From contig JAUIJO010000166.1 in assembly GCA_030431185.1 (NCBI GenBank), positions 1-7,126 on the forward strand: a stretch of DNA of 7,126 nt, given 5' to 3'. The position numbers and the translations under genes were made by a program. The stretch is from Gammaproteobacteria bacterium (GTDB lineage: Bacteria; Pseudomonadota; Gammaproteobacteria; Xanthomonadales; Xanthomonadaceae). Positions 6,707-7,126 of the stretch are shown piece by piece (position 1 is the first letter of the stretch; every line of letters starts with the position of its first letter). The notes below the pieces were generated by a model. The model worked only from the letters and a program-made list of their open reading frames with translations. It was not told where the DNA came from and searched no databases.

Positions 6707-7126
6707 GTGTCCGTGCCTCCCGCCAACGCTTCGCGCCGTGCCGCCCTGGCCTTCATCTTCTTCGTGGTGTTGCTGGACGTGCTGGCCTTCGGACTGATCA
6801 TCCCGGTGTTGCCGCACCTGATCGAACGCTTCGCGGGGGGCGACACCGCCGACGCGGCGATCTGGGTCGGGATCTTCGGCGTCGTGTTCGCCGCGATCCA
6901 GTTCGTCACCGCGCCGATCCAGGGCGCGCTGTCGGATCGCTTCGGTCGCCGTCCGGTGATCCTGTTGTCCTGCCTGGGCCTGGCGCTCGACTTCGTGTTC
7001 ATGGCGCTGGCCGACACCCTGCCGCTGCTGTTGATCGGACGGATCATCGCCGGCATCACCTCGGCCAGCTTCACCACCGCCAATGCCTACATCGCCGACG
7101 TGGTCCCGCCCGAGCGGCGCGCGAAG
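6707..7126 (+). CDS. TetA-like MFS transporter, N-terminal part (partial)
   Basis: The first 140 codons of an inner-membrane major facilitator protein are visible; the rest lies beyond the window. Helix 1 (about 12-36) contains LLDVLAFGLIIPVLP with D24, as in tetracycline/H+ antiporters of the TCR/Tet group. Helix 2 (about 52-72) is followed by the MFS motif A loop GALSDRFGRRP (73-83). Helix 3 spans about 84-102 and helix 4 about 105-125, with GRIIAGITSA (111-120) and AYIADVVPPERR (127-138). These segments follow the TetA pattern closely. The GTG at 6707 was chosen because an in-frame TAG at 6674-6676 excludes earlier starts and a weak AGG lies 7 nt upstream; GTG 6713 is the alternative. The likely role is proton-driven efflux of an unknown small molecule. 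The family motif does not prove tetracycline transport, and no tetR-like gene is visible. Confidence 0.9.
   Translation, partial: MSVPPANASRRAALAFIFFVVLLDVLAFGLIIPVLPHLIERFAGGDTADAAIWVGIFGVVFAAIQFVTAPIQGALSDRFGRRPVILLSCLGLALDFVFMALADTLPLLLIGRIIAGITSASFTTANAYIADVVPPERRAK

Noticed and set aside
6560..7083. Open frames of 85 and 167 codons on the - strand over the MFS start
   Set aside because: They are antisense to a clear MFS coding sequence with TetA-like motifs, and show only low-complexity composition.

Overview
The window is GC-rich chromosomal DNA with strongly G/C-biased third codon positions. Gene content and intergenic repeats suggest a gammaproteobacterium of the Xanthomonadaceae/Lysobacteraceae type (Lysobacter, Luteimonas, Pseudoxanthomonas, Xanthomonas and relatives). 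That placement is inference: it rests on base composition, a GTGATTS heptamer repeat and a CGTAGCCCGG-type palindromic element, both of which I associate with that family from memory. No marker gene here proves it.

Layout. Positions 1-94 hold the last 30 codons of an unrecognised + strand gene. Positions 95-323 separate it from the convergent gltD and are packed with repeats: five tandem heptamers (104-138), then a run of hairpins enclosed partly by a 10-bp perfect inverted repeat (187-299). Two large - strand genes follow, forming the glutamate synthase operon: gltB (6387 to 1894, large subunit) and gltD (1823 to 324, small subunit), with a 70-nt gap between them that can form a hairpin. Positions 6388-6706 are a 319-bp divergent promoter region with three small dyads on the gltB side and a purine-rich, foldable stretch on the other. 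At 6707 a + strand TetA-like MFS transporter begins and runs off the end of the window.

How the genes work together. GltD takes electrons from NADPH through FAD and Fe-S clusters and passes them to GltB. GltB releases ammonia from glutamine and makes glutamate from 2-oxoglutarate at its FMN site. With glutamine synthetase this is the GS-GOGAT route of ammonium assimilation. All catalytic and cofactor motifs I looked for are present in both subunits, so the enzyme looks intact. The MFS gene has no evident functional link; it only shares the divergent intergenic region.

I found no evidence for a previously undescribed system. The genes are ordinary core metabolism plus a common transporter type. 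What merits a second look lies in the non-coding DNA: the repeat cluster between the convergent genes and the dyads in the gltB/MFS intergenic region.
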